Shown here one piece after another: positions 6,034 to 14,581 of a DNA stretch of 25,028 nucleotides. Every line of letters starts with the position of its first letter. Position 1 is the stretch's first letter. Source of the stretch: Nitrospirota bacterium (GTDB taxonomy: Bacteria > Nitrospirota > Thermodesulfovibrionia > JACRGW01); contig JACRGW010000012.1 of assembly GCA_016212195.1 (NCBI GenBank), positions 1 through 25,028 on the forward strand, in the 5' to 3' direction. The position numbers were made by a program, and so were the translations under genes. Below the pieces are notes generated by a model. The model did no database searches, had not been told where the DNA came from, and saw only the letters and a list, made by a program, of their open reading frames with translations.

Positions 6034-6924
6034 ATGGAGATGACCGTCAGACTCGGAACATGCTCATGGACAGACCCGACACTTATAAGGAGCGGGTTCT
6101 ATCAAAAAGGCATAAATACCCCTGAAGGAAGGCTTAAATACTATACCGAGCATTTTGATACAGTCGAGGTGGATTCCACATATTATGCCATACCCTCAGA
6201 GAAGGTTGCCGGACTCTGGGCGGAGAGGACACCTGAAAATTTTACCTTCCACATAAAGGCATACTCAGCACTCACAGGTCATCCTGTTGATACAAGGAGG
6301 ATACCTCTTCCTGTAAGGGATATCCTGCCAAAAGATTCTTTCGAGGATAGATGGATAAGGATCAACGATGAAGAGGCATTGAGTCTATGCTTCAGGATGT
6401 TCGGGAGCGCGCTCAGACCTATCAAGGACGCCGGAAAACTCGGAGTCCTTGTGTTTCAGTTCCCGCCATGGTTTCTTCCGATGAAGAAGAACTACGATTA
6501 TATCCTTAAATGCAGGGAATATCTTCCCGATGAAAAGTTGGCAATAGAGTTCAGACATATAAGCTGGCTTGTCGGAAGGACAAAGGATCAAACAATGAAA
6601 TTCCTTAGAGAGAATAATCTTACTTATATATCGGTTGATGAACCTCAATTTCCTACATCCCCTCCACCCATGGCAGAGGCAACATCAAATATCGCCTATA
6701 TAAGATTCCACGGAAGGAATAAGGAGAACTGGTTTAAGAAGGGGATACCTACTGTTGAGAGATATAGTTATCTGTACAGCAAAGATGAGCTCAAGGAATG
6801 GGTGGATAAAATAAAAAAACTCTCGGGACTTGCAAAGATAGTCTATGCAATGTTCAACAACTGCCACGGGAATAAGGCGATTGTAAATGCTATGGAACTA
6901 AGAGAGATGATTCTATCAGGATGA
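6034..6924 (+). CDS. DUF72 (YecE-like) family protein
   Basis: A 296-residue cytoplasmic protein of the DUF72/YecE family, a TIM-barrel fold of unknown biochemical role. Hallmarks are the N-terminal LGTCSWTDPT, the YYTEHFDTVEVDSTYYAIPS segment, FTFHIKAYSALTGH, the strands LGVLVFQFPPWF and LAIEFRHISWL, and the near-terminal VYAMFNNCHGNKAIVNA. Length is normal for the family. The ATG at 6034 is preceded by AGGGGG (6021-6026); a second ATG two codons later is possible. Transcribed divergently from lexA with about 190 nt between the start codons, mostly taken up by a repeat, so it may share control with lexA, but no operator can be shown. Confidence 0.9.
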   Translation: MEMTVRLGTCSWTDPTLIRSGFYQKGINTPEGRLKYYTEHFDTVEVDSTYYAIPSEKVAGLWAERTPENFTFHIKAYSALTGHPVDTRRIPLPVRDILPKDSFEDRWIRINDEEALSLCFRMFGSALRPIKDAGKLGVLVFQFPPWFLPMKKNYDYILKCREYLPDEKLAIEFRHISWLVGRTKDQTMKFLRENNLTYISVDEPQFPTSPPPMAEATSNIAYIRFHGRNKENWFKKGIPTVERYSYLYSKDELKEWVDKIKKLSGLAKIVYAMFNNCHGNKAIVNAMELREMILSG

Positions 6925-6943
6925 AAAAATAAATATTATTCCC

Positions 6944-6972
6944 TTGACGATGTATGAAGAGTGTGATTTAAT
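6944..6972 (+). promoter_or_regulatory. Predicted promoter for the small membrane protein gene
   Basis: TTGACG (6944-6949), 17 nt, TTTAAT (6967-6972). Transcription from here would start around 6979, only a few bases before the GTG at 6987. Confidence 0.4.
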
Positions 6973-6986
6973 CTAAAAATTGGGAG

Positions 6987-7529
6987 GTGGAAAAGATAGA
7001 GACATCAGACCAGAAGAGACCAGCCTCAGTTACAGTAATAGGATGGATATTCATCATATTTTCTATCCTCATGATCTTTGGTGGTATTGTGGGGTTGATA
7101 GTTTATAATGTTATGCAGCAGGCAGGAGGTGTACCTCCTGTGCCTGAGAATGCACCTGAACCGATCAAAATCATGTCAGTTATTTTTCAGAACTTCGGTC
7201 TTCTGTCATTTCTACAAATAGTCCTGGCAATTTTTATGCTGATAGCAGGTATTCAATTTCTGAGACTCAGGGCATGGGCAAGGACTGCGCTGGAAGTAAT
7301 TTGCTGGATAAGCTTGATATTTTCAGTCGGTTTCGGGATATTCTGGGTTGCATCATGGGCGAGTATGACACCAGACCTGCCGGTTGCAGAAGGTACTCGC
7401 CGTCAGACAAAGATAATTAATATCATCGGGATGTTAATGGGTATAATAGTTATAGTAGTCTGGGTTGTTCCTATAATTGTGATTATAAAGGTGCTTCGTG
7501 GTAAAACGATTAGAGAGGCAGTCTTTTAG
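6987..7529 (+). CDS. Small integral membrane protein, unknown function
   Basis: A 180-residue protein with four predicted hydrophobic helices at about 16-42, 70-90, 100-125 and 140-168, short basic loops (FLRLRAWART), and a proline-rich extracytoplasmic loop after helix 1 (GGVPPVPENAPEP). No catalytic motif is visible and I do not recognise a family beyond general four-helix membrane proteins. The start is uncertain: the GTG at 6987 overlaps its own GGGAGG box, leaving no spacing, while the best-spaced codon is an ATA at 6996; no in-frame ATG lies near. It is followed convergently by livF with 10 nt between, and no terminator is evident there. Confidence 0.65.
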   Translation: MEKIETSDQKRPASVTVIGWIFIIFSILMIFGGIVGLIVYNVMQQAGGVPPVPENAPEPIKIMSVIFQNFGLLSFLQIVLAIFMLIAGIQFLRLRAWARTALEVICWISLIFSVGFGIFWVASWASMTPDLPVAEGTRRQTKIINIIGMLMGIIVIVVWVVPIIVIIKVLRGKTIREAVF

Positions 7530-7539
7530 AGATGATTAA

Positions 7540-8241
7540 CTATTCCCCTAAGTAGGCCTTCCTTACCTCTGGATCATTGAGAAGGGATTCTGCACTGTCT
7601 TCCATTACTATCCTTCCTGTCTCCATAACATATCCTCTGTGAGAGAGCTTAAGTGCAGCCTTTGCGTTCTGCTCTACAAGAAGAACAGTCACACCCTTAT
7701 CATTTATCTCTCTTATTATCTTAAAGATCTTTCCTGCAATGATTGGCGCGAGTCCGAGAGACGGCTCATCTAAAAGGAGGAGTTTCGGTTTAGCCATGAG
7801 TGCCCTCGCAATAGCAAGCATCTGTTGCTCACCGCCGCTGAGGGTTCCCCCTGCTTGTTTCTCCCGTTCCTTCAGGACAGGGAATATCTCGTATATCCAT
7901 GGGAGAACCCTTTCGGTCTCCTTTTTTCCCCTTGTGAATGCACCCATCTCAAGGTTCTCTCTGACTGTAAGTTTCGGAAGTATCCTTCTGCCTTCAGGTA
8001 CCTGACTTATTCCTATTTGCACGATCCTATGAGGAGGTATGTTATGTATCTCTTTCCCTTCAAAAAGTATCCGCCCCCTCTTCGGTCTGTTTATCCCTGA
8101 TATTGTCATAAGGGTGGTGCTTTTCCCTGCGCCGTTTCCACCTATGAGACAGACAATCTCCTTTTCCTTGATCTCTATATTTATTCCCTTAAGGGCTTCG
8201 ATAGGTCCATAGGAGGCATGGATGTTTTCTAATATAAGCAT
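7540..8241 (-). CDS. livF: Branched-chain amino-acid ABC transporter ATPase LivF
   Basis: Cytoplasmic ATP-binding subunit, 233 residues, normal for LivF. Walker A GGNGAGKST (34-42), signature LSGGEQQ (about 134), Walker B LLLLDEPS and the switch histidine region (replaced by Q in LLVEQN, normal in LivF) are present; the family-typical SQVPEGRRILPKLTVRENL precedes the signature. It is last in livK-H-M-G-F, separated from livG by 88 nt holding a palindromic repeat. No strong Shine-Dalgarno is seen before the ATG. Together with LivG it powers import of leucine, isoleucine, valine or related substrates. Confidence 0.95.
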   Translation of the reverse strand: MLILENIHASYGPIEALKGINIEIKEKEIVCLIGGNGAGKSTTLMTISGINRPKRGRILFEGKEIHNIPPHRIVQIGISQVPEGRRILPKLTVRENLEMGAFTRGKKETERVLPWIYEIFPVLKEREKQAGGTLSGGEQQMLAIARALMAKPKLLLLDEPSLGLAPIIAGKIFKIIREINDKGVTVLLVEQNAKAALKLSHRGYVMETGRIVMEDSAESLLNDPEVRKAYLGE

Positions 8242-8253
8242 GCAGGATTAAAT

Positions 8254-8318
8254 GTCATTCTGAACTTGTTTCAGAATCTCTTGTTTCATATGAGACCCTG
8301 AAACGAGTTCAGGGTGAC
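8254..8318. repeat. Dispersed inverted repeat between livG and livF
   Basis: GTCATTCTGAACTTGTTTCA...ATCTC (8254-8280) and GAGACCCTGAAACGAGTTCA...GTGAC (8292-8318) are imperfect reverse complements with an 11-nt loop. A strong hairpin in the liv transcript. Confidence 0.8.
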
Positions 8319-8329
8319 AAAAATAGGAT

Positions 8330-9097
8330 TTAATAGTGTATCTCCTTCCCGAGATACGCCTCGATTACCTTTGTGTCTTTCTGAATCTCCGAGGGTAAGC
8401 CTTCGGCTATCTTTACTCCGTGGTCAAGCACGATAATCCAGTCGGATATCCCCATCACAACCTTCATATCATGCTCGATAAGGACTATCGTAATCCCCTT
8501 TTCCTTTATCTTCAAAATCAGATCCATCATATCCTTTGTCTCGTAAAGGTTCATTCCTGCAGTTGGCTCATCGAGGAGGATTAATTTTGGCTCGAGGGCG
8601 AGCGCCCTCGCAAGTTCCAACCTCCTCTGATCCCCATAGGGAAGGTTCTTTGCCCAGGTGAGGGCATGGTGGGAGATTCCTATGGATTTTAAGATCTCGA
8701 TGCTATTGCTAAACAGCGATCTTTCATCTTCAGAAAAGGAACTACTTCTTAATAAGGCATCAAGAATTCCTGTCTTTGAATGGCTGTGACCGCCGATCAT
8801 TACATTCTCGACGGCAGTCATCTCGGCAAATAATCTGATATTCTGGAATGTCCTTGCTATTCCCTTTTTAGCTATCTGGTTAGGTCTGAGTCCTGTAAGG
8901 TTTTCTCCCCTGAAGAGTATGTTCCCCTTTTCGGGATAGTGTATTCCTGTTATACAGTTAAAGAGGGTTGTCTTGCCTGCACCGTTAGGGCCTATAATGC
9001 TCAAAATAAACCCTTCTTCAACTCTCAGATTAACATCTTCGAGGGCCCTCAGACCACCGAATACTTTTGATAAGCCTTGAATCTCTAAAAAGGACAA
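8330..9097 (-). CDS. livG: Branched-chain amino-acid ABC transporter ATPase LivG
   Basis: Second ATPase subunit, 255 residues. Walker A GPNGAGKT (36-43), the LivG-type RTFQNIRLFAEMTAVENVMIG stretch (in parts), a YGDQRR signature variant (LPYGDQRRLE, typical of LivG), Walker B LILLDEPTAG and switch histidine in IEHDM. Translation appears to begin at a TTG (9097) with GGAG six nt upstream; no ATG fits the family N-terminus. Flanked on both sides by palindromic repeats (8254-8318 and 9141-9200) rather than by tight junctions. Confidence 0.95.
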   Translation of the reverse strand: MSFLEIQGLSKVFGGLRALEDVNLRVEEGFILSIIGPNGAGKTTLFNCITGIHYPEKGNILFRGENLTGLRPNQIAKKGIARTFQNIRLFAEMTAVENVMIGGHSHSKTGILDALLRSSSFSEDERSLFSNSIEILKSIGISHHALTWAKNLPYGDQRRLELARALALEPKLILLDEPTAGMNLYETKDMMDLILKIKEKGITIVLIEHDMKVVMGISDWIIVLDHGVKIAEGLPSEIQKDTKVIEAYLGKEIHY

Positions 9098-9140
9098 CGA
9101 TATCTCCTATTAATAAATCATAAATAAAACCAAAAGTAAG

Positions 9141-9200
9141 ATTCTTCGCTTCGCTCAGAATGACAACGTATGGACTGTCATGCTGAACGGAGTGAATCAT
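9141..9200. repeat. Dispersed inverted repeat between livM and livG
   Basis: ATTCTTCGCTTCGCTCAG...AATGAC (9141-9164) pairs with GTCATGCTGAACGGAGTGAA...T (9177-9200), a 12-nt loop between. Same GTCAT-ended style as 8254-8318 and 1555-1639. Confidence 0.75.
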
Positions 9201-9212
9201 CGCTGATTTCTA

Positions 9213-10397
9213 TTAGAATTTTGGTTTTGATATTATCTCTATTTCCTGCATATAAATCCGCTCGTCATCAGGTCTTAATTCTGCCCTTCTTCTCGGTCCT
9301 CCGAGAATACCTTCAGGTTTGAAGACCATCATTAAAATCAATCCGGCTCCCAGGGCAAGCATTCTGTAATGTTCAAAACCCCTGAGTGCCTCAGGAAGAA
9401 GTACAAGTATCATAGCACCAAGAATAACACCTGCGATGCTACCCATACCTCCGAGGATGACCATACAGAGGATTATAACGGATTCGAAAAATGTGAAACT
9501 CTCAGGCGATACGAACCTCATCTTTGCTGCAAAGAGGACACCTCCAAGTCCAGCCCAGATTGCACCGAAAGAGAATGAGAGGAGTTTCATCCTTACTGTA
9601 TCTATTCCCATTGCCTCTGCTGCCACTTCATCCTCTCTTATTGCAACCCATGCCCTTCCAATCTTTGAATTATTTATCCGTTTGATAGCGAAGGTTGTCA
9701 GGATCACAAAAATAAGGATAAGGTAGTAATAGTGTATAGGCTCTCTGAAAACGATAGAACCGACTTCAGGAGGGGCTATATTGAGGATACCGTTTGGGCC
9801 TTTAGTTACGCTATCCCAGTTGTTGAGAACAAGACGGGTCATTTCACCGAAACCAAGTGTTACTATGGCAAGATAGTCACCCTTCAGTCTTAGGGCAGGA
9901 AACCCGAGTAGGATTCCTGAGATGCCAACAAGGAGGATTACTATTGGAAGAGATGCCCAGAAAGAAAAATTTACCTGGGTGGATAATATAGCATAAGAAT
10001 ATGCCCCTATTGCATAGAAAGCGACAAAGCCGAGATTGAGTAAACCGGCAAGTCCGACCACCACATTAAGTCCCAGTGCAAGGATTATGTATATGCCTGT
10101 CAGGTTTGCAATATCGATAAAGTAGTTGTTCATAAACAATGGTAAAATGAGGAAGAGGAAGATAAAAAATAATGCCAGAATTCGCCGGGGTATCTTTGAG
10201 CTAAATGTCTGAATCCTTTTAGAGACAATTTCGATTCCTTCCCTTTTTATAATTCCCTTACTCAGTGTGTTCCATAATATAAGTGAGGCCATGATAGAGA
10301 TAGAAAGTAGTATGGCGTTTCTGATACCCGTAAAGGGGAAGGTAATAGCCCCGAACCATAAAGATAAAAGGAGTATTCTGATAAATTTCTTTATCAC
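9213..10397 (-). CDS. livM: Branched-chain amino-acid ABC transporter permease LivM
   Basis: Inner-membrane permease subunit with about ten hydrophobic helices in 394 residues, longer than many LivM proteins (about 320-360) owing to an N-terminal extension of roughly 70 residues. Family landmarks are YIILALGLNVVVGLAGLLNLG, PALRLKGDYLAIVTLGFGE, the cytoplasmic EAA-like loop RAWVAIREDEVAAEAMGI, and SPESFTFFESVIILCMVILGG. It starts with GTG, and the stop of livH (TAG) shares one base with this GTG, so translation is coupled. Confidence 0.95.
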   Translation of the reverse strand: MIKKFIRILLLSLWFGAITFPFTGIRNAILLSISIMASLILWNTLSKGIIKREGIEIVSKRIQTFSSKIPRRILALFFIFLFLILPLFMNNYFIDIANLTGIYIILALGLNVVVGLAGLLNLGFVAFYAIGAYSYAILSTQVNFSFWASLPIVILLVGISGILLGFPALRLKGDYLAIVTLGFGEMTRLVLNNWDSVTKGPNGILNIAPPEVGSIVFREPIHYYYLILIFVILTTFAIKRINNSKIGRAWVAIREDEVAAEAMGIDTVRMKLLSFSFGAIWAGLGGVLFAAKMRFVSPESFTFFESVIILCMVILGGMGSIAGVILGAMILVLLPEALRGFEHYRMLALGAGLILMMVFKPEGILGGPRRRAELRPDDERIYMQEIEIISKPKF

Positions 10398-11299
10398 TAT
10401 GATCTATCTCCGACCCGCCTCCCCAGGAGACCTTCAGGTTTCAGGATAAGGATTATAATAAGCAGGCCGAAGGCAAAGGCATCCTTATATTCACTCGATA
10501 TATAACTCGCACCTAATGCCTCCATCAGACCGAGGATAATGCCACCGAGCATAGCCCCTGGTATACTCCCTATTCCTCCGAGAACAGCTGCTGTGAATGC
10601 CTTTATTCCTGCGACATACCCTATGAAATAATTCACAAGTCCATAATACATAGCTACCATAACACCTGCTGCGGCAGCCAGACCAGAACCAATTATAAAG
10701 GTTATCGAGATAACCTGATCGATATCGATACCCAAGAGAGAGGCCATCTTTCTGTCCTGCGCCGTAGCCCGCATAGCCTTACCGAGTTTTGTCTTCATAA
10801 TAAAGAGATGAAGCCCTACCATCATGAGCACGGAGGCTATTAAGATAAATATCTGGAGGTATGTTATTCTTGCATTAAGGAAAGTGAGACCTTCTGCATT
10901 CAAGAGGGGAGGGAAGACCCTGTCGGTAGCGCCCTGACTTAGCATCACAAAATTCTGCAGGAATATCGAAACACCGATGGCGCTTATCAGGGGAGAGAGA
11001 CGCGGGGCATTTCTGAGTGGTTTGTAGGCTATTTTCTCTATAGTCATACCATAGGCTGAACAGAAGATCATGGAAATGACTAAGGTGATAATGATAGCGA
11101 GTGGAAGGGATATGGCTGTAAACCCTATAGATGTGAGAAAGCCGAGGATAATGATCCCGAGGTATGCACCCAGCATATATACTTCTCCATGGGCGAAGTT
11201 TATGAGCTGGAGGATACCATAGACCATTGTATATCCGAGTGCTATAAGGGCATAGACCGCTCCGAGGGTGAGTCCATTTATCAGTTGCTGAAGAAACAC
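10397..11299 (-). CDS. livH: Branched-chain amino-acid ABC transporter permease LivH
   Basis: Partner permease of 300 residues with family landmarks LINGLTLGAVYALIALGYTMVYGI, LINFAHGEVYMLGA, the coupling loop KLGKAMRATAQDRKMASLLGID and AAVLGGIGSIPGAMLGG, all in the usual order. Begins with GTG at 11299 with AGGGA close upstream. The 111-nt space to livK contains an intrinsic terminator, which probably lowers permease expression relative to the binding protein. Confidence 0.95.
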   Translation of the reverse strand: MFLQQLINGLTLGAVYALIALGYTMVYGILQLINFAHGEVYMLGAYLGIIILGFLTSIGFTAISLPLAIIITLVISMIFCSAYGMTIEKIAYKPLRNAPRLSPLISAIGVSIFLQNFVMLSQGATDRVFPPLLNAEGLTFLNARITYLQIFILIASVLMMVGLHLFIMKTKLGKAMRATAQDRKMASLLGIDIDQVISITFIIGSGLAAAAGVMVAMYYGLVNYFIGYVAGIKAFTAAVLGGIGSIPGAMLGGIILGLMEALGASYISSEYKDAFAFGLLIIILILKPEGLLGRRVGDRS

Positions 11300-11350
11300 A
11301 ATTCCCTATTATTTAACAGAAGCTTTGGAAGGAGTCAAGGATTAGGGGAG

Positions 11351-11398
11351 AAATAAAAAGATACATGATGCAGGATGCCCGATAAAAAATCATGTATC
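11351..11398 (-). terminator. Intrinsic terminator between livK and livH
   Basis: Minus strand: GATACATGAT (11389-11398), 19-nt loop, ATCATGTATC (11360-11369), followed by TTTTTATTT. The 10-bp stem is perfect. It follows the livK stop by 12 nt and would give partial termination before livH. Confidence 0.7.
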
Positions 11399-11410
11399 AT
11401 GCATCAGATA

Positions 11411-12529
11411 TTATTTATACTCTTCAAACTTTCCACCTTTTGTGATCCAGATGACATAAGGGACTACAGTTACATCTCCTTTCTTATCAAATTTAATAGT
11501 ACCGAGTGCACCTTTAAATTCGAGGGTATGGAGCTTTTCTGTTATCTTCTTTCCTTCAGTAGATTTTACGTCTTTGATAGCGGTGAGCATTATATTTGCT
11601 GCATCGTAGGCATAGATGGAGTAGGGGCCATGGTCGCCGTATTTCTTATGGTAACTATCAAGAAATACCTTAGCCGTAGGGATCTTTACAGGATCTGGGC
11701 TGAAGGTGAGGTAGGTGCCTTCAGCTGAGGGACCTGCAATCTCTATGAACTTTGGATCAATAACGCCGTCGCCGCTCATAAATGGTGCTTTAATGCCAAG
11801 TTCCTTTGCTTGTTTTACAAGCAGGCCTGCTTCAGGATATATTCCACCAAAAAATATGAGTTCAGGTTTTTTCTCCTTTACCAATGTGAGCACCGCCTTG
11901 AAATCTTTATCACCCTGAATGATACCTCCATAATGGACGACCCCAACCTTATTTCCGAGTGCTTTTTTGAATTCATTAGCAAGTCCCTGACCATAGGTTG
12001 TTTTATCGTGAAGTATGGCTATTTTCTTTAGTCTCAGTCTGTTTATAACGAAGTCGGCTGCCACTGCACCCTGCTGGTCATCCCTTCCGCATACCCTGAA
12101 AATATTATCGAAACCCCTTTCGGTGAGCTGAGGATTTGTTGATGCAGGGGTTATCATCGGGATACCGGCCCTGTTATAGACCTCAGATGCAGGAATGGAG
12201 CAGCTACTGTTGAAATGACCTATTACTCCGACGGTTCCCTCATTTACCATTTTATTTGCAACAGATACAGCCTGTTTTGGATCATGCTGGTCATCACTCA
12301 CAACCATCGCGATCTTCTTACCGAGTACCCCGCCTTTTTCATTCCACTCTATTACAGCGAGCTCAGCCCCATTCCTGAAGTCCATTCCCATCTTTGCCTG
12401 ATCTCCTGTCATTGGGCCGGCAACTCCTAACTTGATAACATCATCCTTTTTTGCACAACCGATAACAGTGAAAAGTAAAAAGTAAAAAGTTAGAAGTGAA
12501 AAAAGAATTAAAGAAAAAAACTTTTTCAT
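11411..12529 (-). CDS. livK: Branched-chain amino-acid ABC transporter substrate-binding lipoprotein
   Basis: Type 1 periplasmic binding protein capturing branched-chain amino acids or a related ligand. The preferred ATG at 12529 has GAGG 9 nt upstream and gives 372 residues starting MKKFFSLILF, with a lipobox VIGC (C25), so the protein is membrane-anchored. The body carries family patterns: KLGVAGPMTGDQAKMGMDF, VISDDQHDPKQAV-like segment (VVSDDQHDPKQAVSVAN), GVIGHFNSSCSIPASEVYN, PMITPASTNPQLTE. The signal-peptide codons are unusually repetitive (TTTTTACTTTTTACTTTTC), and the coded Leu/Phe-rich stretch is long. First gene of the liv set, 23 nt after thiE. Confidence 0.93.
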   Translation of the reverse strand: MKKFFSLILFSLLTFYFLLFTVIGCAKKDDVIKLGVAGPMTGDQAKMGMDFRNGAELAVIEWNEKGGVLGKKIAMVVSDDQHDPKQAVSVANKMVNEGTVGVIGHFNSSCSIPASEVYNRAGIPMITPASTNPQLTERGFDNIFRVCGRDDQQGAVAADFVINRLRLKKIAILHDKTTYGQGLANEFKKALGNKVGVVHYGGIIQGDKDFKAVLTLVKEKKPELIFFGGIYPEAGLLVKQAKELGIKAPFMSGDGVIDPKFIEIAGPSAEGTYLTFSPDPVKIPTAKVFLDSYHKKYGDHGPYSIYAYDAANIMLTAIKDVKSTEGKKITEKLHTLEFKGALGTIKFDKKGDVTVVPYVIWITKGGKFEEYK

Positions 12530-12552
12530 CTCGAAGTACCTCATTAATGTTG

Positions 12553-13215
12553 TTATCCCTGTCCCGTATCAGGTAGGGACGCGGCACGCAGTGCCCTTAC
12601 CTCTATTTCTTCAATAAATCTTCTGACAGTTTCGGTTATATCACCACTCCCTACTATAGAAGAGATTACTGCGACTGCGTCTGCCCCAGCCTCTATAACC
12701 TCAAGCAGGTTATCAAGGTTTATTCCTCCTATCGCGACTACAGGTATACTGACCTTTCTCTTTACCTCCCTGATTAGTTCTGTGCCTAAAGGAGGTTGTG
12801 TATTTTTTGTCTCTGTCTGGAATATGGGACCTAACCCTATATAGTCTGCTCCACGGGATTGTGCCTCGACCGCCTCATTAATGTTATGGGTGGAGACTCC
12901 GATTATTTTAGCAGAACCGAGAATTTTTCTCGCAGCCTCTATCGGGAGGTCTTCCTGACCGAGATGAACACCATCGGCATCAGAGTCCCTGGCTATATGT
13001 ACATTGTCGTTAATAATAAGTCTGGCGCTCCACCTCCTCGTTTCTCCCCTCAATTTCAAAGCAACTCTCAAAAGTTCATTTTCCGTCATCTCCTTTTCCC
13101 TGAGCTGGATAGTTCTGACCCCTCCTTTTAATGCCATAACTGCCATATCTTCATGGTCTATCCCTGAGATTTTTCTGTCAGTAATCAGGTAAAGTCCTGA
13201 GATAAGAGGTATCAT
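12553..13215 (-). CDS. thiE: Thiamine-phosphate synthase
   Basis: Couples HMP pyrophosphate and thiazole phosphate to thiamine phosphate in the cytoplasm. TIM-barrel of 220 residues with family motifs in order: TIQLREKE, LIINDNVHIARDSDADGVHL (diphosphate and metal-binding aspartates), GQEDLP, IGVSTHN, ADYIGLGPIFQT, and VVAIGGI. The ATG overlaps the accC stop by 4 nt (ATGA), so the two are coupled although their pathways differ. The last residues (VRALRAASLP) are encoded by a palindromic repeat at 12573-12600, a non-native looking tail after the usual end of the fold. No TPP riboswitch precedes it. Confidence 0.95.
   Translation of the reverse strand: MIPLISGLYLITDRKISGIDHEDMAVMALKGGVRTIQLREKEMTENELLRVALKLRGETRRWSARLIINDNVHIARDSDADGVHLGQEDLPIEAARKILGSAKIIGVSTHNINEAVEAQSRGADYIGLGPIFQTETKNTQPPLGTELIREVKRKVSIPVVAIGGINLDNLLEVIEAGADAVAVISSIVGSGDITETVRRFIEEIEVRALRAASLPDTGQG
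12573..12600. repeat. REP-like palindrome inside the 3' end of thiE
   Basis: GTAGGG at the left and CCCTTAC at the right enclose GGCAC-GCA-GTGCC, a 5-bp perfect stem with a 3-nt loop. It resembles the GTAGGG...CCCTAC element at 18843-18889. It codes for ThiE C-terminal residues on the minus strand. Confidence 0.55.
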
Positions 13216-14555
13216 TCTTTATTGTTAAACCTTTCTAAAAAGTTGGTATAAAATTCTCCCTTTATGAAATCTTGATCCAAGAGGATTTTTTTATAGAAAG
13301 GGATAGTCGTCTTTATGCCTTCTATTATATACTCATCGAGTGCCCTTGACATCCTGCTTAACGCTTCCTTTCTGTCATTTCCATAAACGATCAATTTCGC
13401 TATAAGGGAGTCATAATGAGGAGAAACAGTATAGTTTGAATAGACAGCTGTATCTACTCTCACCCCAGGACCTCCAGGGACATTATATGCTGTTATTGTG
13501 CCAGGTGAAGGCATGAAGGTCTCAGGGTCTTCTGCATTAATTCTGCATTCGATGCTATGGCCTTGAATCTTGATATCTGATTGTTTATAAGAAAGAGGAA
13601 GGCCTGCCGCTATTCTTATCTGTTCTTTTATGAGGTCTGTTCCTGTCACCATCTCGGTTACCGGATGTTCTACCTGTATCCGTGTATTCATCTCCATGAA
13701 GTAGAAAATCCCATTCTTGTCAAGGATAAACTCTACAGTGCCAGCATTTCTGAATCTGATAGCCCTGGCAATCTTTACTGTTACATCACCCAACCTTCTT
13801 CGCAATTTATCATCTACAGCTGGAGATGGAGATTCCTCGACGAGCTTCTGGTGCCTCCTCTGAATTGTGCAGTCCCTCTCACCAAGATAAATAATTTCTC
13901 CCATACTGTCTGCAAGGATCTGGACTTCGACATGTTTTGGTTCAGATATGTACTTCTCTAAATATAGTTCACCATTACCAAAGGCTGCGATAGCCTCCCT
14001 TTGTGCCATAATGAAGGCATTTGATAATTCTGATTCATCTGTAACGACCCTTAATCCTCTTCCTCCTCCACCGGCGGATGCCTTGATAATGATAGGGTAC
14101 TTTATTTTTTTTGCTATTTTGATTGCCTGTTGTTCAGAGGTTATTGTACCATCGCTTCCCGGAAGAATCGGGATGCCAGCCTTTAACATTGTCTGTCTTG
14201 CCATTGCCTTATCACCAGCCAGTTTTATATTTTCAGGGGTTGGACCTATGAATGTAATGCCTGATGTTGCACAGACCTCAGCGAAGGTTGCATTTTCTGA
14301 TATGAAACCATACCCGGGATGGATAGCCTCAGAATTAGTGATTTCTGCTGCACTCAGGATGCCAGGGATATTCATGTAGCTACCGCTGCTTTCTGCGGGA
14401 CCAACACAGATGGACTCATCAGCAAATCTTACATGGAGAGAGTTTTCATCGATATCCGAGTGTATTGCAACAGTCTTTATCCCCAACTCCTTACATGCCC
14501 TTATAATCCTCAGGGCAATCTCTCCGCGGTTTGCTATTAATATTTTTTTAAACAT
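13212..14555 (-). CDS. accC: Acetyl-CoA carboxylase, biotin carboxylase subunit
   Basis: Carboxylates the biotin on AccB using ATP and bicarbonate, the first half-reaction of fatty-acid synthesis. The 447-residue protein has N-terminal KILIANRGEIALRIIRAC, lysines K116 and K159, the glycine loop ASAGGGGRGLRVV (159-171), and the catalytic block EMNTRIQVEHPVTE with E288 and R292; these numbers coincide with those of the E. coli enzyme. The ATG at 14555 lacks a good Shine-Dalgarno. Usual accB neighbour lies upstream but 156 nt away because of an inserted repeat; thiE follows with a 4-nt overlap. Confidence 0.97.
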   Translation of the reverse strand: MFKKILIANRGEIALRIIRACKELGIKTVAIHSDIDENSLHVRFADESICVGPAESSGSYMNIPGILSAAEITNSEAIHPGYGFISENATFAEVCATSGITFIGPTPENIKLAGDKAMARQTMLKAGIPILPGSDGTITSEQQAIKIAKKIKYPIIIKASAGGGGRGLRVVTDESELSNAFIMAQREAIAAFGNGELYLEKYISEPKHVEVQILADSMGEIIYLGERDCTIQRRHQKLVEESPSPAVDDKLRRRLGDVTVKIARAIRFRNAGTVEFILDKNGIFYFMEMNTRIQVEHPVTEMVTGTDLIKEQIRIAAGLPLSYKQSDIKIQGHSIECRINAEDPETFMPSPGTITAYNVPGGPGVRVDTAVYSNYTVSPHYDSLIAKLIVYGNDRKEALSRMSRALDEYIIEGIKTTIPFYKKILLDQDFIKGEFYTNFLERFNNKE

Positions 14556-14581
14556 CTCAAGATATCAATGTCCAAAATAAG

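Noticed and set aside
12450..12530. Tandem AAAAGTAAAAAGT-like tract as a microsatellite or direct-repeat array
   Set aside because: It encodes the Leu/Phe-rich signal peptide of livK in frame with a proper lipobox; unusual codon repetition but not a separate element.
13190..13260. TPP riboswitch for thiE
   Set aside because: thiE overlaps accC by 4 nt, leaving no leader, and no THI-box-like sequence is seen.
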